A DNA stretch of 37,247 nt from assembly GCA_027450225.1 (NCBI GenBank), contig DAIDJK010000220.1:1-37247 (forward strand). The letters are read 5' to 3'. Origin of the DNA: Bryobacterales bacterium (GTDB taxonomy: Bacteria > Acidobacteriota > Terriglobia > Bryobacterales > Bryobacteraceae). This document shows positions 10,953 to 18,922 of this stretch, piece by piece; the first letter of the stretch is position 1; the number at the start of each line of letters is the position of its first letter. Below the pieces are notes generated by a model, which was given only the letters and a program-made list of their open reading frames with translations, did no database searches and had not been told where the DNA came from. The position numbers and the translations under genes are program-made.

Positions 10953-10980
10953 GGCGGCGCGGCAGTCACACCGCGCCGCC
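10953..10980. terminator. GC hairpin between convergent genes (possible bidirectional terminator)
   Basis: GGCGGCGCGG and CCGCGCCGCC form a perfect 10-base stem around an 8-base loop. The hairpin lies 10 bases after the TonB receptor stop and overlaps the last codons of the macro-domain gene on the other strand. There is no T-run, so Rho-independent termination is uncertain. Confidence 0.45.
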
Positions 10981-11517
10981 GCGCAATACCGCTTCGTGAA
11001 TCCGCAACGCTTCTTCTCCGAACAGCACGAGCGAGGCGCGGCCCAGGCTTTTCGCTCCCTCCATCAGATGCCTCCGGATTTCCCCGATCGCGATTTCGGC
11101 CCCGCCGCGCATCGGATAGCCGTAGACTCCGGTGCTGATGGCCGGAAACGCAATGGATTCCAGCCCGCGCTCTTCGGCCATCGCAAGGCAGACCCGATAA
11201 CAGGAGGCCAGCAGTTCGGCCTCGCGCCGCCCGCCGCCGCTCCAGACCGGCCCAACCGTGTGAAAGATGAATCTGGCCGGCAGAAGACCCGCTCCGGTGG
11301 CCACCGCCTGGCCCGTTGGGCACGTTCCAATCCGCGCCTGAATGGCATCCAGTTCACGGCGCATCTCCGGGCCCGCCGCACGATGAATCGCGCCATCCAC
11401 GCCACCACCGCCGGCAAGATGCGAATTCGCCGCATTCACGATCGCGTCGGCCTCCACGCGCGTAATGTCGCCCTGCTCGATTTGAAGAATCTTTCCGGCT
11501 TCAGACCGCCAGATCAT
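10966..11517 (-). CDS. Macro-domain ADP-ribose hydrolase (O-acetyl-ADP-ribose deacetylase-like)
   Basis: A 183-residue single macro domain of the YmdB/MacroD type. The ADP-ribose-binding signatures are clear: QGDITRVEADAIVNAANS, then the Gly-rich loop LAGGGGVDGAIHRAAGP, then FHTVGPVW and FPAISTGVYGYP. Such enzymes remove acetyl from O-acetyl-ADP-ribose or mono-ADP-ribose from acidic residues, and relatives dephosphorylate ADP-ribose-1''-phosphate. ATG 11517 lies one base after the stop of the upstream 2H phosphoesterase gene on the same strand, so the two are translationally coupled. That neighbour points toward ADP-ribose phosphate metabolism (inference). Confidence 0.93.
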   Translation of the reverse strand: MIWRSEAGKILQIEQGDITRVEADAIVNAANSHLAGGGGVDGAIHRAAGPEMRRELDAIQARIGTCPTGQAVATGAGLLPARFIFHTVGPVWSGGGRREAELLASCYRVCLAMAEERGLESIAFPAISTGVYGYPMRGGAEIAIGEIRRHLMEGAKSLGRASLVLFGEEALRIHEAVLRGGAV

Positions 11518-11518
11518 C

Positions 11519-12085
11519 TCAGCCTGGAACCGGGTCCTCTACCGCCAAAGGAAATAATCCGCATTCGAGCCAGACATCCGGCATCACGTTCTGGACCAGC
11601 CATAAGGAATCGATAAGAAATCCTCTTTCTCCCTTGTAGCCGGCCCATTCGTCAGCGGCCAGGCGGCGCAGGTTTTCAACCGAATCGGCCGGAATATCCT
11701 GGGCGAGCGTGATGTGCGGGTGATAGGGAAAGGCAGTCCGGAACTGCAGATCGCCGCAATCGAGCGCGCAATTGAGAGCGCGCAGATCGGCATCCCCCTG
11801 CGCCACGCTCAGATAGATGACATTCGAGACCGGGAACACCCTGATTTCGCCCAGTTGCACGCGGAATGGGCTCACGTCCCGGAGCTCAGGCGCGAGCCGA
11901 GCCTTCACCACTTCCAGATCCGCCTCGACCGGCCGTGGCGGCAGAATCGTGACGTGCGCATGTGGTTTCGATGTCGGCGTCAGGCGGATACGCAGGTTAT
12001 CGAGAAAATCGCAAAGCGGAGCGGGCACATAACTCACCAGCGCAAACTGGCTTACGGTCCGCCCATCCCCTCGGGCAGTCGGCAT
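11519..12085 (-). CDS. 2H phosphoesterase (2'-5' RNA ligase/cyclic phosphodiesterase family)
   Basis: A 188-residue cytosolic protein with the two H-x-T/S catalytic motifs that define the 2H superfamily: HVTILPP in the N-terminal half and HITLAQ in the C-terminal half, spaced about 90 residues apart. Members hydrolyse 2',3'-cyclic phosphates, ligate or cleave 2'-5' RNA linkages, or open ADP-ribose 1'',2''-cyclic phosphate. ATG 12085 is the only start that retains the N-terminal strand (VSQFALVSYVPAPL). A -10-like TTAAAAT lies about 20 bases upstream on the minus strand. It is the first gene of a two-gene operon with the macro-domain protein. Confidence 0.85.
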   Translation of the reverse strand: MPTARGDGRTVSQFALVSYVPAPLCDFLDNLRIRLTPTSKPHAHVTILPPRPVEADLEVVKARLAPELRDVSPFRVQLGEIRVFPVSNVIYLSVAQGDADLRALNCALDCGDLQFRTAFPYHPHITLAQDIPADSVENLRRLAADEWAGYKGERGFLIDSLWLVQNVMPDVWLECGLFPLAVEDPVPG

Positions 12086-12115
12086 TTCTGTACTTCATTT
12101 TAATGCTGGACCTCT

Positions 12116-12130
12116 GCGGCGGAGCGCCGC
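12116..12130. repeat. Short GC hairpin between two minus-strand genes
   Basis: GCGGCG-GAG-CGCCGC is a perfect 6-base stem with a 3-base loop, located between the hypothetical gene at 12181-12471 and the 2H phosphoesterase. It may terminate the former. No T-run follows. Confidence 0.25.
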
Positions 12131-12180
12131 GGGCGAAAACAGCCAGTCCGAAGCGGTCGAGGCATGCCGGGGCGGCGGAT

Positions 12181-12471
12181 TTACGCCACCGCCGGGGGGA
12201 GATGCGTGCGGGCGATCTCGATCTCCCGGCGCAGTTCGCCGAGCAGGGGGCCGAAAGGAACCCTGCGGTCCTGGCGGAGCCGGTTCAGACGCTGCTCAAT
12301 ATCCAGGATGATCCGGTCGGCGTCTTCGAGCGCGCGCATCGCGTTCTCGCGATCGCCGGCCTCGCAGCCGGCTTCCGCCAGATCCACCAGCCCGAATCCG
12401 ATCTCGCAATCCGCTTCCACGAAATCGACTGCCATCCGATCGGACAGTCCTGGTCCGATTACACTTGACAC
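12181..12471 (-). CDS. Small hypothetical protein, helical and Glu/Asp-rich
   Basis: Not recognised as a named family. The track ORF runs back through the L35 gene on the other strand. I place the start at GTG 12471 because GGAGG sits 4 bases upstream of it; ATG 12435 is the alternative. The product (96 aa from the GTG) is acidic and probably helical, with [20 protein letters not shown] followed by [16 protein letters not shown]. This looks like a short tetratricopeptide-like or coiled pair. It contains no signal peptide or membrane segment. It diverges from rpmI, and the start region overlaps the presumed rpmI promoter region. Confidence 0.55.
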   Translation of the reverse strand: MSSVIGPGLSDRMAVDFVEADCEIGFGLVDLAEAGCEAGDRENAMRALEDADRIILDIEQRLNRLRQDRRVPFGPLLGELRREIEIARTHLPPAVA

Positions 12472-12495
12472 GATGCCTCCGGAGCGTCTCGATTG

Positions 12496-12501
12496 TATAA
12501 G
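12496..12501 (+). promoter_or_regulatory. Possible -10 element upstream of rpmI
   Basis: TATAAG matches five of six bases of the sigma-70 -10 consensus. It would give an mRNA leader of about 100 bases before rpmI, long enough for L20-type autoregulatory RNA structure. A TTGACA at 12465-12470 is too far upstream (25 bases) to be its normal -35. Confidence 0.25.
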
Positions 12502-12609
12502 GATTCGGGCCCGGATGTAAGGGGCCGGCAATCCGCGGGCGGGATCGGGACAGGCAAGGCGGGAACCGGCAGCCCGTGTGTTACCATTTTTATTTCCCGG
12601 AACATTGTC

Positions 12610-12804
12610 ATGCCTAAACTGAAGACACACAAAGGTGCGTCTAAACGGTTCAAAAAGACCGGGACGGGTAAGGTGGTGCGGCAGCATGCTTTTGCGCGCC
12701 ACATCCTCACGTCCAAGACGCGCAAACGCAAGAACAAGCTGCATCGCTCGGTCGTCGCCGATGACGCGGACCAGGCCACGCTGCAGCGCATGTTGCCTTA
12801 CTAA
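12610..12804 (+). CDS. rpmI: 50S ribosomal protein L35
   Basis: A 64-residue, highly basic protein starting [20 protein letters not shown], the invariant L35 N-terminus, with the later block [16 protein letters not shown] 12610 is chosen over the longer track ORF because the family starts exactly at MPK-K. It binds 23S rRNA in the large subunit. It is followed 141 bases later by rplT, the usual partner. The usual upstream infC (IF-3) is not present here; instead a small gene diverges upstream. Confidence 0.97.
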   Translation: MPKLKTHKGASKRFKKTGTGKVVRQHAFARHILTSKTRKRKNKLHRSVVADDADQATLQRMLPY

Positions 12805-12945
12805 GGCAGCCGCGGGGTAGCGGAACAGCGCACAAACGTTCCACCTAGGACGCCATTGTGCGCAGTTCGAACAGAAGCGGCAGACGGAGCCACCGCACGT
12901 GCCCGATCAGCCGCAAAACTGAAGTAACTTACCAGGAGAAGAAAC

Positions 12946-13314
12946 GTGCCCAGAGTAAAACGTGGTACCAAACGCCGTCAGAATCGCGCCAAAACGCTTG
13001 AGCGCGCGTCCGGTTTTTTTCTAACAAAAAGCAAACTGCACCGCGCCGCGCAGGAAGCGGTTGAGCGCGCGCTCAAGTTCGCCTATGTCGGCCGCAAGAA
13101 CAAGAAGCGGGATTATCGCTCGCTCTGGATCGTGCGCATCGGCGCGGCCGCCCGCGAATCCGGCCTCTCCTACAGCAAGCTGATGCACGGCCTGAAGCTC
13201 GCGGGGATCACCCTGGATCGCAAGGTGCTCGCCGAGACCGCCACGGCCGATCTCGCGCAGTTCGCCACTCTTGCCGAGCAGGCGAAAACCGCACTGGCCG
13301 CCGCCGAAAAGTAA
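12946..13314 (+). CDS. rplT: 50S ribosomal protein L20
   Basis: A 122-residue basic protein with the L20 signature ([16 protein letters not shown], then [23 protein letters not shown] and [17 protein letters not shown]). L20 is essential for early 50S assembly and in several bacteria represses its own operon by binding mRNA. The start is GTG 12946, with AGGAG seven bases upstream. The length is normal. The 141-base spacer from rpmI could hold an L20 operator, but I could not fold it reliably by eye. Confidence 0.97.
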   Translation: MPRVKRGTKRRQNRAKTLERASGFFLTKSKLHRAAQEAVERALKFAYVGRKNKKRDYRSLWIVRIGAAARESGLSYSKLMHGLKLAGITLDRKVLAETATADLAQFATLAEQAKTALAAAEK

Positions 13315-13335
13315 GCCGAGGATTTCCCGCACACC

Positions 13336-13605
13336 ATGGCTTCCATGCAGCAGCAACCCGAAGTGGACACGCTCGCCGGCCTCGAAGAGCGAATCCAGAG
13401 GGCCGTCGCTCTCGTGAATCGGCTCCGCCAGGAGAAGGACGGGGCGTTGAAGGATCTGGCCGAAACGCGGTCGAATCTGGAGCAGTCGCAGCAGGAAAAC
13501 GAGCGGCTGAACACCGAACTCGAGGAGATGCGCGAAGAGCGCCGCCAGGTTCGCGCCCGCATCGAACGGCTCCTCGGCCACATCGACCAGCTCGGCGCGG
13601 CCTGA
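13336..13605 (+). CDS. ZapB-like coiled-coil protein
   Basis: An 89-residue protein that is almost wholly coiled coil from about residue 12 to 85, with heptad-like Leu spacing and many Glu/Arg/Gln (LEERIQRAVALVNRLRQEKD, then ENERLNTELEEMREERRQ). There is no signal peptide or membrane segment. It lies 21 bases after rplT and 50 bases before zapA, so an FtsZ-ring accessory role is plausible from position, although the sequence itself only shows a coiled coil. ZapB of E. coli is of similar size and character. Confidence 0.65.
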   Translation: MASMQQQPEVDTLAGLEERIQRAVALVNRLRQEKDGALKDLAETRSNLEQSQQENERLNTELEEMREERRQVRARIERLLGHIDQLGAA

Positions 13606-13655
13606 TCGCTAAAGGCCGCGTCCGCGCGTAGAATGAGGACAGCGCGCCGTCCTCG

Positions 13656-13958
13656 ATGCCCGACGCAAAAAAATCAGTTCGTGTTCACATCTTCAACCAG
13701 AGCTATACGCTGCTGGCGGAGGGTGACGCGCGCGACGTCGAGGAAATCGCAGGCGAGGTGGATGAACTGATGACCTCCATCGCCGGCCGGACTTCTTCGG
13801 GCGATCCGGCCCGTGTTGCTGTGCTCGCCTGCCTGCACCTGGCGGACAAGCTGCGCGCCGCGGAAAAGCAGCTTCGCGATTATGCGGACAAATCCGAGAA
13901 AATAGCCAGCCTGCTCGAAGAGGCTTTCCTCGAAACGCCTAATTCAACCGGCGTTTGA
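13656..13958 (+). CDS. zapA: Cell division protein ZapA
   Basis: A 100-residue protein with the ZapA-family N-terminal domain (KKSVRVHIFNQSYTLLAEGD followed by EIAGEVDELM) and a C-terminal coiled helix (LHLADKLRAAEKQLRDYADK). ZapA is cytosolic, binds FtsZ and bundles protofilaments at the division ring. The start is ATG 13656. A -10-like TAGAAT lies 22 bases upstream. Its 3' end overlaps the 3' end of the convergent sigma-54 activator gene by 20 bases, so the two cannot both be extended or shortened independently. Confidence 0.88.
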   Translation: MPDAKKSVRVHIFNQSYTLLAEGDARDVEEIAGEVDELMTSIAGRTSSGDPARVAVLACLHLADKLRAAEKQLRDYADKSEKIASLLEEAFLETPNSTGV

Positions 13959-15384
13959 CGTCGATATTCAGCCGCTTGATCTTCTGGTTCAGCGTGGAAA
14001 GCGGCACGCGTAACGCCTCCGCCGCCTCGGTCTGGCTCCAGTTGAACCGCTCCAGATAATCGATAATCGTGCGGCGCTCGAAATCGGCCACGATTTCCCA
14101 TAGGGAAGCATCGGCCGGCAGGGCGCCGTTCTCATTGCGGCGAATGCGGATGCCGCCCGCGTGCAGAAGGTAATCCGGCAGCACGTCGAGCGGAATCAGC
14201 GATGCGGACGCCAGAACCACGGCGCGTTCCACGATATTTTCCAGTTCCCGCACGTTGCCGGGCCAGTTGTGGTCGAGCAGCAACTGCATCGCTTCGGGAT
14301 CGAAGCGCAGCGTCGTCTGGCCGTTCGGGCCGAGGAATTTGTCGTTTTCCCGGCTGAATTTTTCAAGGAAGTGACTGGCGAGGATCGGAATATCTTCGCG
14401 CCGGTCGCGCAACGGGGGCAAGTTGATGTTGATGACGTTCAGCCGGTAATAGAGATCCTCGCGGAATTTCTTCTCCTCCACCATCTTCCGCAGGTCGGCG
14501 TTGGTGGCGGCCAGAATGCGGACATCCACCTTGATCACGTCGTTCGATCCGAGCGGCGTGAACTCCTTTTCCTGAATCACGCGCAGCAGCTTTGCCTGGA
14601 TTTCCGGTCCGATGGTGCCGACTTCGTCAAAGAAAATCGTGCCCTTGTGCGCCACTTCGAACGCGCCTTTTTTGTTCTGCACCGCGCTGGTGAAGGCGCC
14701 TTTCACATGCCCGAACAGCGTCGATTCGAGCAGTTCGGTGGGCAGCGAGCCGCTGTTTACCGGAACGAACGCATGGTCCACGCGGGGCGAATTGGCGTGA
14801 ATCGCCTTGGCGATCAATTCTTTTCCCGTGCCCGTTTCCCCGGTGACCAGGATGGTCGAGCGGCTGGAGGCGACCTGCGTCACCAGATCGAGCACCCGCA
14901 GCATACGCTCGCTTTTGCCGACGATATTGGGGAAGCTGTAGCGCTGCTTGAGCGCCCGCTTGAGCTGCGTATTCTCATCGATCAGCCGCTGCCCGGCGAT
15001 GACGCGGTCGATTTCGATCAGCAGCTTCTCGTTGTCCCAGGGCTTCGGCAGGTAGTCGTTCGCGCCCAGTTTTACGGCCTGAACCGCGGCTTCCACGGTG
15101 CCGTAAGCCGTGATCATGAAAATGGGCGTATGGCGGTCGCGTTCGCGGATATCGCGGAGCACTTCCATGCCGGATTTGTCCGGCATCATGAGATCGAGCA
15201 GCACCAGATCGTAGGCCCTGGATTCGAAACGCCGCTCCCCTTCCGTGGCGTTCTGGGCCAGATCCACCTGGTAGCCTTCCAGATCGAGCAGCGCCTCGAG
15301 GCTTTCGCGAATCTCCGCTTCGTCATCGATGACGAGAATGCGGCCTTTGGCGGCCGCCGCCACTCTGTCGCGCGTCGCCATCAT
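13939..15384 (-). CDS. Sigma-54-dependent NtrC-family response regulator
   Basis: A 481-residue transcription activator. The receiver domain covers about residues 15-128, with the acidic pair at 20-21, phospho-acceptor Asp64 (LVLLDLMMPD) and the conserved Lys in YLPKPWD. The central AAA+ domain has Walker A GETGTGKE and the sigma-54 contact loop GAFTSA, so contact with sigma-54 should be intact. Arginine-finger motifs follow in FREDLYYRLNV. The C-terminal Fis-type helix-turn-helix is WSQTEAAEALRVPLSTLNQK. The start overlaps the stop of the upstream histidine kinase gene (TGATG), which makes the kinase its cognate partner. Target genes are not identified. Confidence 0.96.
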   Translation of the reverse strand: MMATRDRVAAAAKGRILVIDDEAEIRESLEALLDLEGYQVDLAQNATEGERRFESRAYDLVLLDLMMPDKSGMEVLRDIRERDRHTPIFMITAYGTVEAAVQAVKLGANDYLPKPWDNEKLLIEIDRVIAGQRLIDENTQLKRALKQRYSFPNIVGKSERMLRVLDLVTQVASSRSTILVTGETGTGKELIAKAIHANSPRVDHAFVPVNSGSLPTELLESTLFGHVKGAFTSAVQNKKGAFEVAHKGTIFFDEVGTIGPEIQAKLLRVIQEKEFTPLGSNDVIKVDVRILAATNADLRKMVEEKKFREDLYYRLNVININLPPLRDRREDIPILASHFLEKFSRENDKFLGPNGQTTLRFDPEAMQLLLDHNWPGNVRELENIVERAVVLASASLIPLDVLPDYLLHAGGIRIRRNENGALPADASLWEIVADFERRTIIDYLERFNWSQTEAAEALRVPLSTLNQKIKRLNIDVKRRLN

Positions 15385-18224
15385 CAGGCGTGTACCGCCT
15401 TTCTTATGGCCGGGAATTCGAGGTGAAAGCGCGTACCTTCATTCGGCCGCGAGATCGCCTCAATCGATGCGCCGTGCTCCTGCACGATTCCGTACGTTAC
15501 CGAGAGTCCCAGGCCCGTGCCCTTCTTTGCCGACTTGGTGGTGAAGAATGGATCGTAAATGCGGCTCAGATGCTCGGGCGAAATGCCCGATCCGGTGTCC
15601 TCCACATCCACTTCGATCGCGCCGCTTCCGCTGCGGCGCGTGGAAACGGTGATTACGCCGCCCGAAGGCATGGCGTCGCGCGCATTGATAAACAGGTTCA
15701 GGAAGACCTGCTGCAGCTTTCCCGCGTTTCCCTTCACCGGTTCGAGCGCGGGATCGAGATTCTTTTTCACTTCGATCATCGCCTTTTTGAGTTGATGCTC
15801 CAGCAGAGATAACGTTTCTTCGATTACGCGGTTGAGCTGCACGTCGGCCAGCTCGCTCGTCGAAGTACGGGAGAAGTTCAGCAGTGAATTGACGATTTCG
15901 CTCGCGCGGAACGTCTGGCGCGCGATTTTCTCGAGCATGCGGGACTTCTGCTCATCGTCGGCCACCTGCTTGGCGAGCATCTGCGCGTAGGTGGAGATGA
16001 CGGCAAGCGGCGTGTTGACTTCATGCGCCACGCCCGCGGCAAGAAGGCCGATACTCGAAAGCTTGTCCGCCTGCACGAGGCGGCGTTCGAGTTCGGCGCG
16101 GTCGGTAATGTCGTCGAAAATGACGAGGCGGCCAATCTGCTGGGAATCGCGCGAAATGAGCGGCGCGATGGCCACATTCATGGTCCCTTCGCCGCGCGGC
16201 GTATCGACGGCGAATTTGTCCAGATGGTGGATGGTCATTTCGCCGCGCGTGCGCGCCAGTTGTTCCACCAGCGGAGCCGGCAAAAGTTCGGAAAGCGTGC
16301 GGCCGACTGCGTCCTCGCGTACGATCCCGCTCAACCGCTCCATCTCGGCGTTCCAGCTCTCGACCCGGTCGTCGAGCCCCACCGCGAGAATGCCGACGTT
16401 GATCGATTCGACGATGTTCTCGCTGAACTCTTTCAGGCGCTCGTACTCGTCCACCTTCTCGCGCAGCGAGCGATAAAGACCGATGTTGTCGATCGCGATG
16501 CCAACGTAGTTGGTGAGCGTCTGCAGCAGTTCGACGTCTTCGGTCGAGAGGAATTCGCCGGTTTCGGTGCGGCTCACGCCGAGCCAGGCCGAGACGCGGC
16601 CGCGGACCGTGCATGGCAGGTAATAGTTGAGATCGAGATCCGCGATGGTGCTGCGCATGTTCGCCGGCCAGGACTGAGCCACCGCGTCGAGGTGATACCT
16701 TGTGCGCTCGAAAAAGATATAGGGAGCGTCGTGCGGGTGATCGAGGAAGCTCAGCTCCAGTTTCCCCGGCGAATCGATGGGACGCGCGCTCGACCCCATG
16801 GACATCCCCAGCTTCCATTTCGCCTCCCGGTCCGGCAGAAAGAACGCGACGTGCCGGATGGAGAGCGTCTGCATCAGCCGGTCGGCCACCGATTGCAGCA
16901 TGTGGTCGAGTTCGGTTTCCGAATTGAGCTCTCTGGCGAACTCGATCAGGGTGCGGCGGTAATCGTACCGGTCGCGGTAAAAATAGCGGTCGAGGCGCTC
17001 CTGAATCCAGTTGCGAATCGGCTGGAAAAGGAACGTGGCCACCAGCATCACCGTGATGAGCCAGAAGTTGCCGAGATCCTTGAAGTTCTTCTGAACCGCG
17101 CTGCCGACGCTGAACACGATGGCGTAAAAAGCGGCGAGCACGCAGAGTGTGGCTAGCGTGTAGGCGTATCCGCGGCGGAAGATGATATCGACGTCCATCA
17201 GCCGGTACCGCACGATGGCGTAGGCGATGGTGAGCGGAACCAGCGCCAGCGTGACCACCGCATAGTTCATGTACTGGCTGACCGGGAAACCGGCGACGTA
17301 AGGAATCGTGTTCAGGATGGCGAACGGCCCGATGCCGAAGATCACGCCATTGCGCAACCACTTGAGCTGCTGGCGGACGACCGGATCGTCAGCGCGCCGC
17401 CAGGCTGATATCAGGACGAAGCCGCTCAGGACGTAATACGCGGTCCAGAGCCCCATCCAGGAACGATCGAGCGCGTCGCGATCGGAAATCAGCGAGGAGC
17501 CGGGCGTGGCGAGCAACCCCAGGGCGAAGCCGAGATGGACCAGAAGGAGAATAGCCCCCGGCACGTAAATCAGAGGGGCCATCCAGCGGCGGTACCAGGA
17601 GCGGGGTTCGGGGAACGTGGCGCAGAAATGCAGGAACAGCGCCGGCGAGAGCCATCCCGCCGCGACGTTGCCCCAGTAGATCACCTGATCGAAGGCGTTC
17701 AGCTTACCGGTGTAGTGGAAGCAGGACAGGATGAACGAAGTCAGGCAGAAGACATAAAAATGCCGGGCCTTATAGGCGCTGCCGCGGCGAATGTAGATGA
17801 AAAAACCGATTCCCAGATAGACGACGCCGACCAGATACTGCCAGGTGATGCCGAACCCCCGTTGTGCGGCTCGCACCGTGAGCGTGACGGGAACATCCAC
17901 GCCAGACCGGCGGACCACGTAACGCACCTGCCTCCATGCGCCCGCGCCGGCCAGTATCCGTGGCACGTCGTTCACATCCGTGATGTGGTTTCCCTGAATG
18001 CTTTCGAGAACATCTCCGGCGCGGATTCCGGCAAATTCCGCCGCTCCGCCGGGATCGAGCCGAGCCGCGATAACCCGGCCCGACCGTTCCATCCACGCCG
18101 CGCCGTCGTCCGGCAACGGAAATCTGTGGATCTGCTGAAAGTTCAGGGCGGCCGCAATAGCGGCCGCGACCGTCACGACGGTCAGTATGGCCGTCGAGAA
18201 CTGGAATTTGAGTTCCTGAAGCAT
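15384..18224 (-). CDS. PDZ-domain multispan membrane sensor histidine kinase
   Basis: A 946-residue kinase. An N-terminal membrane span (about 12-28) is followed by a PDZ domain (about 45-118, with GRVIAARLDPGGAAEFAGIRAG). Seven or more hydrophobic spans follow between about 127 and 402. A GAF-like domain lies around 430-600, and a PAS domain around 620-730 (ENIVESINVGILAVGLDDRV). The HisKA H-box is GVAHEVNTPLAVI and the HATPase has NLFINARDAM, DTGSGISPEH and GTGLGLS. The phospho-acceptor histidine and ATP-binding boxes are intact. The kinase is translationally coupled to the NtrC-type regulator. The PDZ faces the periplasm if the first span is a simple anchor, suggesting sensing of envelope protein C-termini (inference). 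Confidence 0.94.
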   Translation of the reverse strand: MLQELKFQFSTAILTVVTVAAAIAAALNFQQIHRFPLPDDGAAWMERSGRVIAARLDPGGAAEFAGIRAGDVLESIQGNHITDVNDVPRILAGAGAWRQVRYVVRRSGVDVPVTLTVRAAQRGFGITWQYLVGVVYLGIGFFIYIRRGSAYKARHFYVFCLTSFILSCFHYTGKLNAFDQVIYWGNVAAGWLSPALFLHFCATFPEPRSWYRRWMAPLIYVPGAILLLVHLGFALGLLATPGSSLISDRDALDRSWMGLWTAYYVLSGFVLISAWRRADDPVVRQQLKWLRNGVIFGIGPFAILNTIPYVAGFPVSQYMNYAVVTLALVPLTIAYAIVRYRLMDVDIIFRRGYAYTLATLCVLAAFYAIVFSVGSAVQKNFKDLGNFWLITVMLVATFLFQPIRNWIQERLDRYFYRDRYDYRRTLIEFARELNSETELDHMLQSVADRLMQTLSIRHVAFFLPDREAKWKLGMSMGSSARPIDSPGKLELSFLDHPHDAPYIFFERTRYHLDAVAQSWPANMRSTIADLDLNYYLPCTVRGRVSAWLGVSRTETGEFLSTEDVELLQTLTNYVGIAIDNIGLYRSLREKVDEYERLKEFSENIVESINVGILAVGLDDRVESWNAEMERLSGIVREDAVGRTLSELLPAPLVEQLARTRGEMTIHHLDKFAVDTPRGEGTMNVAIAPLISRDSQQIGRLVIFDDITDRAELERRLVQADKLSSIGLLAAGVAHEVNTPLAVISTYAQMLAKQVADDEQKSRMLEKIARQTFRASEIVNSLLNFSRTSTSELADVQLNRVIEETLSLLEHQLKKAMIEVKKNLDPALEPVKGNAGKLQQVFLNLFINARDAMPSGGVITVSTRRSGSGAIEVDVEDTGSGISPEHLSRIYDPFFTTKSAKKGTGLGLSVTYGIVQEHGASIEAISRPNEGTRFHLEFPAIRKAVHA

Positions 18225-18364
18225 TCAGCCCATGTGTGCGCCGACACTCCCATGGCGCACTCCCGTTTGTTGCTTAAATGCAGTTACGTGACCAGAGATT
18301 TCCACCGCATGCCGAACGACGCCGTTGAAAACAATGGGGTTGCCACGCACACCGAAATACCTGC

Positions 18365-18378
18365 TTCCAAATTTGGAA
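18365..18378. promoter_or_regulatory. Perfect 14-base palindrome upstream of the kinase gene
   Basis: TTCCAAATTTGGAA is a perfect dyad located about 140 bases before the kinase start and 56 bases beyond the EVE-gene stop. A related half (TTGGAATCCC) follows at about 18400. It looks like a dimeric regulator site, possibly for the adjacent sigma-54 activator acting as an enhancer. Confidence 0.35.
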
Positions 18379-18433
18379 TCAGCCACTCCGAACAGGGGGT
18401 TGGAATCCCTTCTTTAGAACCTGTCCGGCCAGC

Positions 18434-18844
18434 TTACACCTGGCAACCGGGCCTCAGCTTCCGTAACCACTCGGCGAAGGTGGCTGGCGCTTCCATGGTG
18501 GAAAGACGGCTTTGGCGCACGAGCGCCCAGTCATCGAAGCGACCCGAGGATTTGATCTCCTTCAGCGTAACCGGGGGCTCCACGCGGCAACGGAATCTGA
18601 AACCGGCGACAGCAAGTTTGGGTTCGTTCGGATCGGCTCTGCCGGGCGAGATGACGTCCGCCACGCCGACCACGGCGGCATCGCTCATGCTGTGGTAGAT
18701 AAAAACGCGGTCCCCGGTCTTCATCTCCCGTATGGCCTTGAGCGCCTGGGGATTGCGGACTCCATCCCAAACGGTTTCGCCGTCCCGCTCGAGTTGTTCG
18801 ACCGAATACGTCTCCGGGTCCGTTTTTGCGAGAAAATACCTCAT
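18434..18844 (-). CDS. EVE-domain protein (PUA-like fold)
   Basis: A 136-residue single EVE domain. It opens with MRYFLAKTDPETYSVEQLE and contains WDGVRNPQA and GDRVFIYHSMSDAAVVGVA, all typical of the EVE/THYN1 family, which has a PUA-like fold and binds modified nucleobases in DNA or RNA. Cytosolic. I chose ATG 18844; the track ORF extends upstream only because the frame is open antisense to the next gene. It diverges from the Wza-like gene across 78 bases. No restriction or modification enzyme is nearby, so a defence role is not supported by context. Confidence 0.9.
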   Translation of the reverse strand: MRYFLAKTDPETYSVEQLERDGETVWDGVRNPQALKAIREMKTGDRVFIYHSMSDAAVVGVADVISPGRADPNEPKLAVAGFRFRCRVEPPVTLKEIKSSGRFDDWALVRQSRLSTMEAPATFAEWLRKLRPGCQV

Positions 18845-18922
18845 AGCACGCTCGACTACCTCCGGCACAAAGGTCAGTATAGTCTTGATGGCGGTCGACC
18901 CTGTTACGATCGAACGAGTATT

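Noticed and set aside
14161-15426. 421-codon plus-strand ORF across the response regulator
   Set aside because: Antisense shadow; no domain recognised, whereas the minus strand encodes a full NtrC-type activator.
18225-18433. tRNA or small RNA gene in the spacer
   Set aside because: No cloverleaf arms or GGTTCGAATCC-type T-loop found; only a palindrome and a weak promoter-like site.
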